Of a DNA stretch of 64,000 bases, positions 20,846-48,640 are shown one piece after another. The position numbers were made by a program, and so were the translations under genes. Origin of the DNA: Acholoe squamosa (taxonomy: Eukaryota > Annelida > Polychaeta > Phyllodocida > Polynoidae); the NCBI GenBank assembly GCA_949317995.1, contig OX439050.1, forward strand, positions 49,229,777 through 49,293,776. Reading direction: 5' to 3'. Below the pieces are notes generated by a model. The model had not been told where the DNA came from, did no database searches, and saw only the letters and a list, made by a program, of their open reading frames with translations. Numbering within the stretch: the first letter of the stretch is position 1; each line of letters opens with the position of its first letter.

Positions 20846-21114
20846 ATACGTTTTATGGCCCTTAATGGGTTAAGCTTTCTTTGTTGACCACAGAGATTGT
20901 GGTAATGAGTTAGGTATGTGGGTAGGTTATCATCCGGTAATGATTACAAAAGGTCACTGGTTAGAAAAGGGTGATTCACTGAGTACGGTACTCAGTAAAT
21001 GAAACTCTGTAACTACCTCGACATTTTGTGTCATAATTACAGAGGATAAGATAAGCCAAATATCAGATTTCCAGTATCCATAGGGGACCGTCAGATTGAC
21101 GCTGGAGAGATATG

Positions 21115-21351
21115 TACCGTAAACTCCCGAATCTAAGACGCGTCCTCTACGCCAAACAAATGCCATGTGCGTCTTATAGGATCTCTTCAAGTTGGGGGTG
21201 CGTCTTATACGAGGGGTAATTTTACTATAGAACAATACTGAATTTACAAAATTGGTACCTAAGAGGTGCGTCTTATACGCGAAAATGCCTCTGCTGAGTT
21301 TGGGGTGCGTCCTACGCGCGCAGCGCGTCTTCTACGCGGGAGAATACGGTA
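21115..21351. mobile_element. CCGTAAT/CGTATAAG element
   Basis: Inverse orientation of 20609-20845, ends TACCGTAAACTCCC and GGGAGAATACGGTA, about 237 bp. Confidence 0.85.
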
Positions 21352-22447
21352 GCTACCAGTATATAGGAAGACCCCGATTATCATGAGTCAGGATTCAGGT
21401 GTGGCAAAAAGAGGAGTACGGTACAGTGGTGATTCAGAAGAAACTGGTTTATAAACTCCATATATGTAGACCAATAATCATGAATTGTCCAGAAGTGGGC
21501 TGGCAGGGTGGGGGGGGGGGTCCCAAAAATATTCTGGATAGCCTAAAAAGTTTTAGGGTACATGTAGTATAGATGTTGGGGCTTAGAATATTTTGTGGGT
21601 TTGACATCATACAGGTCATCTCTGAGCGTTTGTGATGCTCTGAGGGACGCTGCCAAAGGAAACATACGCAAGGAATTAACCAAAATACAAATACAATAAA
21701 AATAGGTTTAATAAACAAATTATAATGACAAAAAGAAAACAGAAAAGATAAAAAAAAAAAAAAAAAAAAATCTAAGAAAAAAAGAAAAGAAAGTAATTCT
21801 CCAAGTAAGTAGTACAATTATGTGAAAAAAGAGTCGCGGCACTGTATAATAACCACTTACTAATGAATGACAATAACAGTGAATGAGAGAGGTGACATTT
21901 TGCTGATGGCACTGGGACGCCAGCACGTACAGTGACATTTCCACAGCCGGGGGCCCCAGGGCGGCCAGCCTGGGCCTGCCGCAGTGTCCAGAGGGGACTG
22001 ACATTTTGATCGCCTTGGGACTAATAATTCTCTTTTCTTCTTTAAAAATAGAGTCTTTGTTTTGGGTCAGGTCAGGAGTGTTCATGTGCTTGTGTTTAAT
22101 GGTTGTGGACAGTTGTAACATCGCTATCCACAAGTGTAAGGTGGATCAGTGTTTGGAATCTTAATTGTGGTGTTCACATGGATTTTTAATTTCGACAAGT
22201 ATCGAGCTTGGTTTACACAACATGAGGTTAGTCACATTATAAATAATATTATATTTAACATTTGTTAGACACAAGTTGATTTATAATGTTTGGCATCTCG
22301 GTGGTGCTGTCTTAAACTAATATAGAACCTCATGCAAAAGATACAAGGGACCTGCTCATTAATATGGTGTGTCAGCAAGGTTATAGCGATTTAGCTGGTT
22401 TAATTATCAGCCAATGAAATAGCACCAACTATTCACTGCGGTCCTCT
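21352..22447. other. Non-coding; A-rich tract and GC-rich patch
   Basis: A tract of about 20 adenines lies at 21752-21771. 21930-22000 is an isolated GC-rich patch (GCCGGGGGCCCCAGGGCGG). The minus-strand frames across it have no recognisable domain. Confidence 0.45.
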
Positions 22448-22720
22448 CAGGGGTCAGTGGTACCCATCAGATAAGTGTTATCAGTGATAAGAGCTGGGAA
22501 CCAGCTTCAGCAATGGCTGCGCCCATTGGACAATCCGCTACCTCGGTATTCCCGCTTAGCGGATTCCTTAGTGGACTGACCCCTGCTGAAGCTGATACCT
22601 TGCGAGATAAGGACTGATAACAGCGAGCTGATGGGTACCAGGTGTTACGTAATGCACCCTGAAAAGTCGGCACTGAATGAAATGAATTTTCTCATTGGTC
22701 AATATTATATTCCGCTAGGT
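22448..22720. repeat. GATAAG-family element, uninterrupted copy
   Basis: Matches the joined outer parts of 16430-16930. The intact CCTTAGTGGACTGACCCC at 22567 is the empty target of the MITE at 16498-16801. Partly matched also at 25535-25690, 29330-29470 and 33990-34150. Confidence 0.75.
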
Positions 22721-25534
22721 TCCTATACAGGAAGAATCACAAGGTGTATGTGGATGGATCTCAGTGCGCCCAACACACAAAAAAATACAGCCAAAGTAAG
22801 GGGTGTGTCATATATGCTAGGATTTCAAACTATACAACAGCACCAAGTGGTGAAATTATTAATCCTGATGCCCCCTTTAAGGCTTAGGAGGAGTTTGTGG
22901 TGGGCCTTATACATTGTATGCGAGGGCGCTTTATACCGAGGTAACGGATTGTCCAAAAGGCACGGCCATTGCTGGAGTTTATTACCAGGGAGTTCTACTG
23001 ATAAAGAGTTATCAAATGGCTACCATCCCCCCCCGAGAGGCCTACAGTGAATGGTTGGGATTATTTCATTGTCTGATAAGTAATCCCGCTAGTTCGGTAT
23101 ATTTGAGGTATTACATTAGCTTCAGTGCCTCATGATACAGTAGAGAATACTTAGTCATACATGTATGTGATCCAATACCAGTAGGAGGACAATGACCAGA
23201 AGGACATTCCAGGCTGAATGTCAGACAGTAGCCAAGGGGTGTACACTCAGACAGGTCAGGGTTTCTGAGACAAGTATAAGGCCTGGGGTCTTTTACACAA
23301 TACTGTCACCGTAAATCCTCACATGTAAGGGGAATCAATTACTTGCTGCAGTTTGTGCAGTGCTCAACGTCTGGGTGTGGATTATAGGCGGGGTATTTCT
23401 CAGAATAGTTTAGTACTAAAACTGGAGAAGGGGGAGGGGGCAATCTCAGCCTGGTCCTCATAGGAGTCTGGGTGCAGCTGATAGTTGTGATATGACTTTA
23501 GTGTTAGGTTTTACAGTATTTACTGGTATTCTGTAACAACCCCCTGGGGACATCCGTCTACATGGTCCTGGTATGTACACCTACACACTGTACAGGTATC
23601 TACCTCTAATACCTCAGTTCCTACCGGATATGTATCTTATGCCCACCCACTACAGGTTTCAATTTGCCGACAATTGCTAGTCAACGCTGAGGTGTGTCGA
23701 TCTCATGGTAGATTTGCTGACTGATAACAAGCTTTAGTATCAGGCATCCACCAATAGATGAAGAGAGCTAAAGGCATCCACAGATAGGGGGGGGGGGGCG
23801 TTACAGGTGTAGAACTGTGGTGTTACATTTCCTGCGTGTCTAGGTAAATCGGTGACTGTAATCTCCCGCATAAAAAGCACACCCTGCATATAAGGGACGC
23901 CCTGAGTTGAGCTATATGGCACTACTGCGTATTGATCTTTTGAAGACTTACGGTAGTACATGTGCCTCACATAGAAGCCGCATTATGGGTTTCATTTGCA
24001 TAGAAGCGGGAGATTACGGTAAGTAGAAGATTACGCTAAAACTTGGAAGTTCCCCCATGGTTTCCCTGTCAAATTATTAGAAACAATCAAGTCACCTTTT
24101 CCTTTTTTTTTTCTTTTTTTTTTGGGGGGGGGGTATCATAACTCGATTATAATGGGGGGGGGGTCCATACGTAATGGGATAGAGGAGTCAGCGTCCATCA
24201 TTGAATACATACCGGCAGTAGCGATGATGTCAGTATTGCTGTGTGTATCCCTGTAGTAGAGCTGTGATGATTGACTTCATCTTGTCTTATTTAATACCAC
24301 TGTGGTGCATTATGACAGGGATCCTGTTACTACTACACAGGTTATGCGTCTGTCAGCATCTTTGTTACTAACACTACCGTATTCCTCTAAGCAAGTGCAC
24401 ACTCCACTTAAATGTACCGGTTTAAGAGTCTAGAACCATACCCAGTGGGTCCACCATTTTGAATTTCGCTGGTTGAGGTAAAACCCACTGATAAGACTTA
24501 CCATGATGGGTACCTTGTCCCTGGGTAACGCCCACTTCCAGGGACATGCTGGTCCCATCCAAGATCTTATCAGTTCTTATCAGTGCATGTCACCAGAACC
24601 AGCGCCAGTCCCGCTTCTACCCAATATGAGAAACATGTCATTTAATCGTTAGGCTTCATTCATGCCTCATAATGACAAGCATAAATGTACTGATTTTTAG
24701 TACTACCTGGGAGAACTTAAAAAGTTAACCATTATTCTGGTGGTTACCGCAAGTGCTTTAGTGTGCCTTGAAGTGAGAGATTTTCTAGTCAATATTTTTC
24801 AATATAACCCAAACCATTGTGCCCAAACAGATATTTACCACTTTTTATTAGGGGGAGGGGGCGGGGTGTTAATCTTGTTACGTTGAATACGGTATTGCCA
24901 ATTGTTATAGATGACTGTCATATTTATGAAGTCAGGATTAGTTTCAGCGTGATATTAACCAGATATATGTGATCAGCGTCAGAGGGGGCCACTGCTTGAC
25001 TGTTGTCAGTCTCGCCCGGTCGGGATTCTAGGGAATACCTCTGTCTTGTATGGGGATGATGGTCCCCATTTTCTGGGGAAGATTACTACGCGAGGTACCT
25101 GCCTACAAATAAGCACTACAGCAACCAGCGGAAAAAAACTTCTTTTACCCACAAACGCTAGGTGCCAGAGACGACTCACACTAGTGGTCGAGCTGGGGCC
25201 AGATTGGACTGTGGTGTGTGGCATTGAACAGATTTACTATGTTTTAAGTCTGGAAAGGAACCATAGTGTAAACCTGTTCAGCTATATGGTGTTTGTTCTC
25301 ATACACTTGTATCCCTTACATTGCACGGGTAATATACCATATGAAGGCTTTAATCTGGTAAGTCTTTTACTCAGCTTATCTAACATTGATACTAAATACA
25401 GACTTAAGATTTTGGATTGTATCAGTTTTTTCTTTCAAGGTTTGAAATAATTTTATTGGGCTTCTCACAAAATACAAAGTATGTAACCCTTTATTAGTAT
25501 TGTAATACTTTGATGAGCGACCTCGCGGGATATA
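22721..25534. other. Non-coding with decayed repeats
   Basis: 23856-24021 is a degraded CCGTAAT element (CTGTAATCTCCCGC to AGCGGGAGATTACGGTA). 24440-24610 is a GATAAG/GGTACC family copy. The open frame 25046-25450 has no domain, no repeat signature and no splice support. Nothing else is recognisable. Confidence 0.5.
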
Positions 25535-25700
25535 TAATTATTAACCAATGAGAAAATTCTTTTCATTCAGTGCACACTTTTTAGGGTGCATTACCACTAG
25601 AGTACCCATCATGCTGGTTGTTTTCATTACTCATCTCGCAGGCTACCAGATCAAGTAATGGTACCCCCTACTAAGGAACCTGCAACCTCGATATAGCATT
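25535..25700 (-). repeat. GATAAG-family element, inverted partial copy
   Basis: Contains ACCAATGAGAAAATTC, TGCATTAC and CTCATCTCGCAGGCTACCAG, the complement of the 3' half of 22560-22720. Confidence 0.6.
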
Positions 25701-25949
25701 GATGTATGCATGTAGCAATGTTGGGTAACTTCATGGTACAGTAACCAACCCAAACTCTATGGCACATTGTCACACTGCCAGAATGTCAGCATATTAGTCA
25801 ATAGTAATAATGCAGTGTACGCAAGTTACTACCTTGAAGGGGGATCTGGTGTGGCTTATCAGTGATTATAGGTGTAGGGGGGTGTTGGCACTGGGTCAGA
25901 ATCACCAGCACTCGGAATAAATATAGGGTCACCTTGACGCGCTTCACGG

Positions 25950-26228
25950 TCAGTACCTCCCGCATATAAGGCGCGTCTTATACACAGGGTTTAAGCTCTC
26001 CCTGGATCTACAAGGGGGACACCAAGCGCTTTCTTTTGATATATTACACTTCCCCTAAGTCATAATATGACATACAGGGATCGGGGGCCTAGCTAGACAT
26101 AGCTTTTTGAATTTTGAAAATCCATTCAGTAGAAGAAAGGTTATGAAATTTTTTTAATTTTTTTTTAGCATATTCTCAAAATCTAGGTTCATCTCACACG
26201 CGGGCTGCGCCTTATACGCGGGATATTA
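25950..26228. mobile_element. CCGTAAT/CGTATAAG element, long-interior subfamily
   Basis: Ends are eroded (CAGTACCTCCCGCATATAAGGCGC and TATACGCGGGATATTATA). The interior CTCCCTGGATCTACAAGGGGG and GAAAATCCATTCAGTAGAA is shared with 32664, 35312, 36026 and 63250. Confidence 0.7.
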
Positions 26229-26450
26229 TACACTAAAAATAGTGTTTAGGGATTAAACACTATTGTTTAGGACTTAAACACTTGGTTAAACATTTTCTTG
26301 TCCCACTTTTCTAAATACTTATTTTGGGCTAAACATGTTCAATTTTAAGGTGTTTAACTATGAAGTGTTTAACCAAATGTTAAAATGCTAAACACCTAAA
26401 CACTTCAACTATTTAGGTGTTTAAATGCTGGTGTTGAGAAAATTTGGTGT
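26229..26450. repeat. GTTTAAACAC-type palindromic repeat
   Basis: Alternating GTGTTTAGG, TTAAACACT, GGTGTTTAA and CTAAACACCTAAAC words make several overlapping hairpins. No coding frame. Confidence 0.65.
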
Positions 26451-26815
26451 GAATTTTTAAAAACCGTTTTTACAGTATACAGTAGATAGATTATGATAAG
26501 GGCTTTTGTTGTCCATAAACTTTTGTTCCACGTTCCATCTTTCTGACTTGCCATATGACTTAATTTGTGGCTTTTCCAAAAGCTGACCCTGCCTATTTGA
26601 CCTTTTGTATTCTTAGTTTTGTTCTATTGACTACTTGTGTTTAAGATGCATCTCAGCTTCAGGGACACAGCAAAAGCAACAGTAAGCCTTTGGTCCATGT
26701 ATAGGCCTGGGTTTATAGTATCTGAATAGTATCTGAAGTGATATGTGAAGAATGCTCATTTGTCGATGTACAGTATAAATAACTCTACGCAAATAGCGGC
26801 TTTAGTATTCTAACA

Positions 26816-27052
26816 TACCGTAATCTCCCGCGTAGAAGACGCGTTGCGCGTATAGGACGCACCCCAAACTCAGCAGAAGCATTTTCGCGTATAAGGCACA
26901 CATTTTAAGGATGAAATTTGTAAATTCAGTACATTTCTATAGTAAAATTACCCCTCGTATAAGACGCACCCCCAATTTCAGTACATCCTATAAGACGCAC
27001 AAGGCATTTGTTTGGCGTAGAGGACGCGTCTTATACGCAGGAGTTTACGGTA
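26816..27052. mobile_element. CCGTAAT/CGTATAAG element
   Basis: TACCGTAATCTCCCGCG to GCAGGAGTTTACGGTA, 237 bp. One end carries AATC and the other AAAC, unlike the symmetrical copies. Confidence 0.85.
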
Positions 27053-28337
27053 GTTAAATATTGGCCTAAGTCCTACATATCACCACCAACATCATTTTGA
27101 CAACAAAACAGTATGGTCAGCTCCTATTTACCAGGGCACCTTGCGTATAAGGCGCACCTCCAACTTTGGCCGATCCTTTAAGGCGCACAAGTAGTCCATT
27201 GTTGCAGTATACAAGCTGAGCCTTATACTTGTATGTGACAGTGAGGTACCACAGTAGGACAAAATATAAGACCACACCAAAAAAAAAAATTGGTCTTTGG
27301 ATTTTTTGCTTTGAAAAAATGTTGCGAGTGCGCTTTTTTTTTAAAAGATTTTTTTAGCGTCCAATGGATTCCTTGCCGGAAAAGTGAAAAATGGTCATTT
27401 AAAAAAACTTTTTGCCAAACATCACAAAGAAAAAACTTGTAGACAGTGAAGCGAACGAAATCTGTAGACCAGAGTAACTTATTTTTGTATAAATTCTGAA
27501 AATATGGAGAGGGCGATCCATAGTAGGTGACTTGCTTTTTAAAAGAAGTGATGATTTCAGATACATCATTTATGAATAGCAGCTATGACTAAACTCGATA
27601 TGTTGGCCCAAAACTGGCCATTGTTGTTTTGTTGGTTAGACAGACTATAACAATGGGTTATATCTAGTCGATTTGTTCATATATACTTGTAACATTTTAT
27701 AGGGGAAGAGTTTAAGTGGTAAAGCACGGATTTGGCATTATCAAATCAGAAAAGGTAAAAATAACTTAAGAGTAGCAAAACATGTATGTTAAAAATCGAA
27801 ATTAAACATAGGAAAAAAATAGTGTATTAAGCACCAGATATCGAACAAAATAGAGGACCACAACCTCAAACTTCAGTTTTTGTACATTATTTAGCCACAT
27901 CTTGATTTTTTTTGGGCTAAGCTCTTTAAGGGGCATTTCATTGGAGCATAGTGCCCTCCTTTTGGAAGCTGTATCCCCCCCCCCATAGTGTCAGCATGAT
28001 GCTCGAATGCAGCCCAAACGGTTACTCATTTATAGGCTGAAAGTAGAGTTACTCACGAGGGCCGTCTTTTTGTTTCATGAAAGGCAGGACACAATGAAAT
28101 AAAGTGCTCTGTAGCCCTCAAAGGGTCATAGATGAGAGTGGTATTGACATATGTGACATGTACTTGGAAAAGGGGTCTTAGGACCCCCTGCACTAAGCCC
28201 CCTTTTCGCAGATCGTGTCACATATATAGTCCTTGTATGCTACCATGTGTGCAGCTGTAAGTGCTCCTAATGTAGGTTGCTATGACAACCCGCATACTGC
28301 CATTTAACACAAATCATTAGACATCCTCTACGCGGTA
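27053..28337. other. AT-rich non-coding DNA with one decayed element
   Basis: 27135-27250 holds worn CGTATAAGGCGCACC words. 28150-28225 (CATGTACTTGGAAAAGGGG, CTGCACTAAGCCCCCTTTT) recurs at 53535-53600. No gene is seen. Confidence 0.5.
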
Positions 28338-28568
28338 TACCGTAAAGTTACGTGTGTAAACTGCACTGACGTATAAGTCGCACCCCTGAGTTTGGACGGG
28401 GCAATCGGATACACATTGGGGTTGGAAAAATGCAGGCTTAGTACTGATCTTTAGCGCTAAATACCCGCCTGTAAGTCGCACACCTCCTTTGGGATGATCA
28501 TATTCATAAGCTTCAGAGGGCTTATGGTTCGCATATAAGCCGCGGCTTTTACCCTTGAGTTTGCGGTA
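28338..28568. mobile_element. CCGTAAT/CGTATAAG element, diverged
   Basis: TACCGTAAAGTTACG to TTGAGTTTGCGGTA with CGTATAAGTCGCACCCC and TGTAAGTCGCACACC inside. Confidence 0.65.
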
Positions 28569-28749
28569 TGTGTCGCCATTTGTAGGTGTATACTCTTCTG
28601 TTACAAGTACAAAACTGTACACTTATGGATTTGGAGAATTATGACTAGTCGCTAGTCACACCGCCTAGTGCTTTTAAAAGGCAGGCACGTATTTTGGTGC
28701 CTTAAATATACTGGTAAGACCCTCTATCTTGCTTCATAATATACTGCAC

Positions 28750-28870
28750 CATCGCGAAATAGCGCAGGCTTTAAAAGAGCGCTGGTCTTGTATGAGCGTC
28801 GAGCATGAGAAGACTCTTGAAACAATAAGCGCCGGGTCTTGTATGAGCGCTGGGTGGAGTGTTTAGTATG
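28750..28870. repeat. GTATGAGCGC-type repeat fragment
   Basis: Two copies of GTCTTGTATGAGCGC about 50 bp apart, related to 19490-19640. Confidence 0.5.
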
Positions 28871-29027
28871 AAGGGACCAACATGCAGTTTGCGTGTTAGA
28901 AGACACCTATTGGCGGCAGATGGCAGCTTGGTGTTACAGTGAACATGAGGTCCAGTCTGACCTCTGGACCTCTGTGCTCTCAGTGAGCACCATTAGTGAA
29001 CCCTGTAGGGCAGCATAGTGTTGTACT

Positions 29028-29203
29028 TGGGCTTCCCTAGCCCACTTAAAAGGGTCTATATCTCCTCTTTCCTATCCCCTCAGGATGTGTTTGGTGCACA
29101 TATGCACGGGCACTGACACATTCCTCTGTTAGATTATCAACCTGTGAAGCACGGGATAGCCACTTAGTGCCGCTAAAGTGCTGTAAAACACAAATCAATC
29201 AAT
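29028..29203. mobile_element. SINE with 14-bp target duplication
   Basis: CATAGTGTTGTACT occurs directly before (29014-29027) and after (29204-29217) this 176-bp unit. The unit begins TGGGCTTCCCTAGCCC and ends in an AATC repeat tail. The head block recurs at 34479-34657, 40548-40674 and 56791-56973. A long duplication and simple-repeat tail are the marks of LINE-driven retroposition. Confidence 0.8.
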
Positions 29204-29249
29204 CATAGTGTTGTACTGCATTATGCTGATTTACCGTTATAATGCATCA

Positions 29250-29670
29250 ATATAGCCCATATCAGATCTGTTTGGCAAAGACTACATTCATGCATGGGAT
29301 GTATTCCCGTATGGGGCTCAGTATTGAGGTCCATTGGGTCCGCCATTGGTTGATCTGGGACCAGGCGAGATAAGCACTGATAACAACCCGCATGATGGGT
29401 ACCAGGTGTTACATAATGTACCAAAAGATTCTGCAGTGAATGGAGGGAGTCATCTCATTGGTTGATAATGTATCCCGGGTCAGCCCTATTGGCAACTAGC
29501 TGGTCTGGAGCTGGTTCCCGTGACACAATGATAAGAACTGATAAGATGGGACCAGCATGTCCCTGAAAGTGGGTGTTAACCAGGAACCAAGTACCCATCA
29601 TGGTATGTCTTATCAGTGGGTTTTAGCTCAACCAGCGAAATTCATGATGGTGGCTCCACTGGGCCTCCAT
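29250..29670. repeat. Two GATAAG-family copies
   Basis: 29330-29470 (GGCGAGATAAGCACTGATAAC) matches the 22448 type. 29515-29665 (ACTGATAAGATGGGACCAGC) is the inverse of 3119-3300. Both lie head to tail. Confidence 0.65.
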
Positions 29671-30961
29671 ACTGAGTCCTATAGGGTGGGCATGATGCAT
29701 GAATGCAGACCTGTCAAGTGACTCGCCAGGGCTGCATTCACGCTCCTTGCTGACCATTGGGCATGATGTAGTCCTTAAAGGACTAACAATTAGTAACTCC
29801 AGATGGGGAAGTGGTTTCATGTTGATGGGAGTTGGACAGTGTAATTAGCATGCACGTATTCCTTACCTCCAGGGGAAATGTGACCTGTATAGTACACACG
29901 TGTGTTGAGGTATAGAGGGGAGGCATCTGGGTCTCTTCTTGGGATTTTAACCTGGCCGGAAGTAGAATGATGTCACACTGGAGACAAACATTCATGCCAC
30001 CTTAGTTCCTTAGGGATGTGGAGGGACCATGCTGTCACACACTTCTGACTGTTTTCAGATGAGATCTCATCTGAATAATAATCTTCCATTTAAGTTTCCA
30101 TAAGTTTCAGATGATCTCATCTGAATGTAATTCAAATTCAGATGAGTTCTGGCATATATCCTTGATCGGGGGCTCTGCCCCCGAACCCCCGTTAGGCCGG
30201 GCACCCCGGGAAGCGCGGCAGCATCAACATTCGTCTCCATAGAGGGCCAGGTCAATTCTGCAAGAAGTGACCCTTTTGCAGAGGGGAGGGAGAAAACTGA
30301 ATAGAAAGTTCAGTGTAAAGAGCAAGAAGATTTTAATTCTAGTACCCATTTCTCGATTTCATCCCAAAAATATTTATAATAGTACAGGTGGCAAACCTCG
30401 AGTCAAACATTGCTACCTCTGTGTGGGGGATGATTTAATACTATGTTTTGTAAAGAGGTGTTAGGTATATTTGGTAGGAAAGCGAAATCAATATGTTGTT
30501 TTCTACGAGTTGATGTATTAATTTTTTGAGAGCTTGGCTGCTGGTGTGGGTGTGGGCCACTAAATTTGACATGGTGACGTAGCCAATTCTTAAAATCAAC
30601 GTGTGACATAGGCTTTAGTGTTATGAGGTCAGAAATTAGTGACATGACATATGTCCTTCCTTAAATTCGACATGGGACATGAGGGGTTCTTAGAGGTGAC
30701 AGGGGACATGGGAATTTAAGTGACATGTGATATGAGCATTTCTTAAAATCGACATGTGACAAGGGGGACCCCCCATCCACACCCCTGCTGGTATCAGGAA
30801 GGTAACGGTGAATGTCATCACTGTATAACTTTGTTGCCGTAAACCTCCATAAACCAGACTTTAACAACCAAAATTAAGTTTCCAAATTTTATCCTTTTAG
30901 TGAGTCCAGACAGGATGGTACAGATAATGTTGAATCAGTTAAAATCTCAACATTTTAGAGT
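29671..30961. other. Non-coding with short palindromes
   Basis: 30056-30150 repeats CAGATGAGATCTCATCTG-type palindromes. 30165-30200 is a GC-rich hairpin, GGGGGCTCTGCCCCC. 30540-30790 carries GACATGTGACATG words shared with the fold-back arms. No gene is seen. Confidence 0.5.
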
Positions 30962-31184
30962 TACCGTAAATTCTCTCGTATAAGCTGTGGCTAGTACCAG
31001 AATCCAAATAAAAATTAGGCTTATAGGAATGGCCCAAAGTCGAGGTGCGGCTTATACAAGGGTATTTTACACTATACTGTACTGAAAGGCCATTTTTTAA
31101 GCCCTAGGTCAGGCTTATAATTTTCTCTCAAACTCAGGGTGCGGCTTAAGCGAGGGTGCGGCTTATATGAGAGAATATACGGTA
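30962..31184. mobile_element. CCGTAAT/CGTATAAG element just upstream of the ACK coding start
   Basis: TACCGTAAATTCTCTCG to GAGAGAATATACGGTA with a distinct interior (AAGCTGTGGCTAGTACC, CTTATACAAGGG). It ends 46 bases before the acceptor of the first coding exon. Confidence 0.8.
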
Positions 31185-31256
31185 CTTCCTTCTTCAGGGG
31201 TTACTGAATGTATAACTTTATTTTGTGACAGCACGGCTGGTGTGACTGCGGAGGTG

Positions 31257-47242
<15,986 letters not shown>

Positions 47243-48640
47243 CAGAAGGAGAAGGGGTATGAGAAACCCCCGTAAGACTGGACAAGGTAGATATTGTGTA
47301 GCATACAAAGAGCACAAGAACAAACACAGCTGGTCTGCAGGTATATGATAGATCACAGTTAAGGGTTGACTTCAAGTGATTGTGAACTGACGCATTTAAT
47401 GACCACATAAGCTTATCCTTAAGCTAACCACAGTCCTATAAGAATTCCTTACAGTGAATGTATGCACAGCTTGGTATAGGTGGTAGTGTAAAGATTGAAA
47501 ATGCATGTTAATCTATACCAAAAATGAAGGGTAAATGATGGATGTCCTGAATGGGTCGGAAAGCATAGCATCTCTGCCATGTCAGAAAGAAGTCTGTTGT
47601 ATGATTATGGTATTAACTGCAGAAATTATCCAATTATGAACATGGATAAGAGTGAAAAGACAATGAGTACCTATGTACACACTCAAACACAGTATGTAGA
47701 TACAAACCATATATTCCTGTACAAATGTGTGGCTATGCAACTGCCATGTTGGATTGTATAATCATGTAGCTATATGTTCATGATAATGATATATCATTCC
47801 GCCGGGACGGGTAACAACCAATACAATATTTGGGTCCTCCGCATCGGAGGATGTCTGGAAGATTGATAGGCTGCCGGTCAGGAGATTTTAAGAATCTGGT
47901 TTTATCTGAGAGTCTCAATTCATTATGATGTTGTCTGTAGGAAATTGAACTTGTCACTATGACCTTAGTAGGTTAGTACTATGGCTATCATATCCATGAG
48001 GTACATGTGAATGAACAAACTGGAATAAAGACACATGTAAATTTGATCCATGGTAATAATGTCCACAAGATGCATGGCAAGTCAATTGACTTTCATTCTA
48101 ACAGAGAATTATAGAAATAAATTGGACATGTTTTAATTCATCATCAGCTATTATCAAAGAGTCCTATTTCCAGCTACATAGAATCAATTCCAACCTTGTC
48201 AATCTATTCTCTTTAATTGTGTATTTATGAATGTACAAGAGAAGTAAAATCCAGGCTCACACTTTTGTAAATAGACTCTGAAATACTCATCTGTGTGCTT
48301 GCTATATAAATGTGGAGCTACAAGGGATTTTAGTACAAGGCAACTATGGTTTATAGGAATAATATATCATGGGAGGGGGTTAAGAGTTGATTTAGAGATA
48401 TTTTAGAATCAAGTGAACTTGATGCGGTCTGATTATACAAAATCAAATTTTCAATAATGAAGATTACAGTATTGTATTTGTCCACCAAAAGCATGTTTAC
48501 ATTTCTGAATTTCCCAAGAGGTTTACATGTTGGAATATCACTTCAGGATGATTGGAATGTAGGTAGTTATTCCTAGAAAATAGGAAATCCTTAAGGTCAA
48601 ATTTCTTCTAATAAAAGTGTCTATTATATAAATAGTCTAG
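47243..48640 (+). other. ACK 3' UTR candidate with AATAAA signals
   Basis: After the stop codon the first AATAAA is at 48024-48029, followed by 48116-48121 and 48610-48615. Any of these could set the transcript end. No other coding sequence is evident. Confidence 0.5.

Noticed and set aside
25046..25450. 134-codon open frame
   Set aside because: No domain, no neighbouring exons and no coding-like pattern that I can point to.
31167..31256. Upstream in-frame ATG that would add 30 residues to the ACK protein
   Set aside because: It starts inside a transposable element and crosses a good acceptor at 31230. The ATG at 31257 opens directly on the conserved domain.
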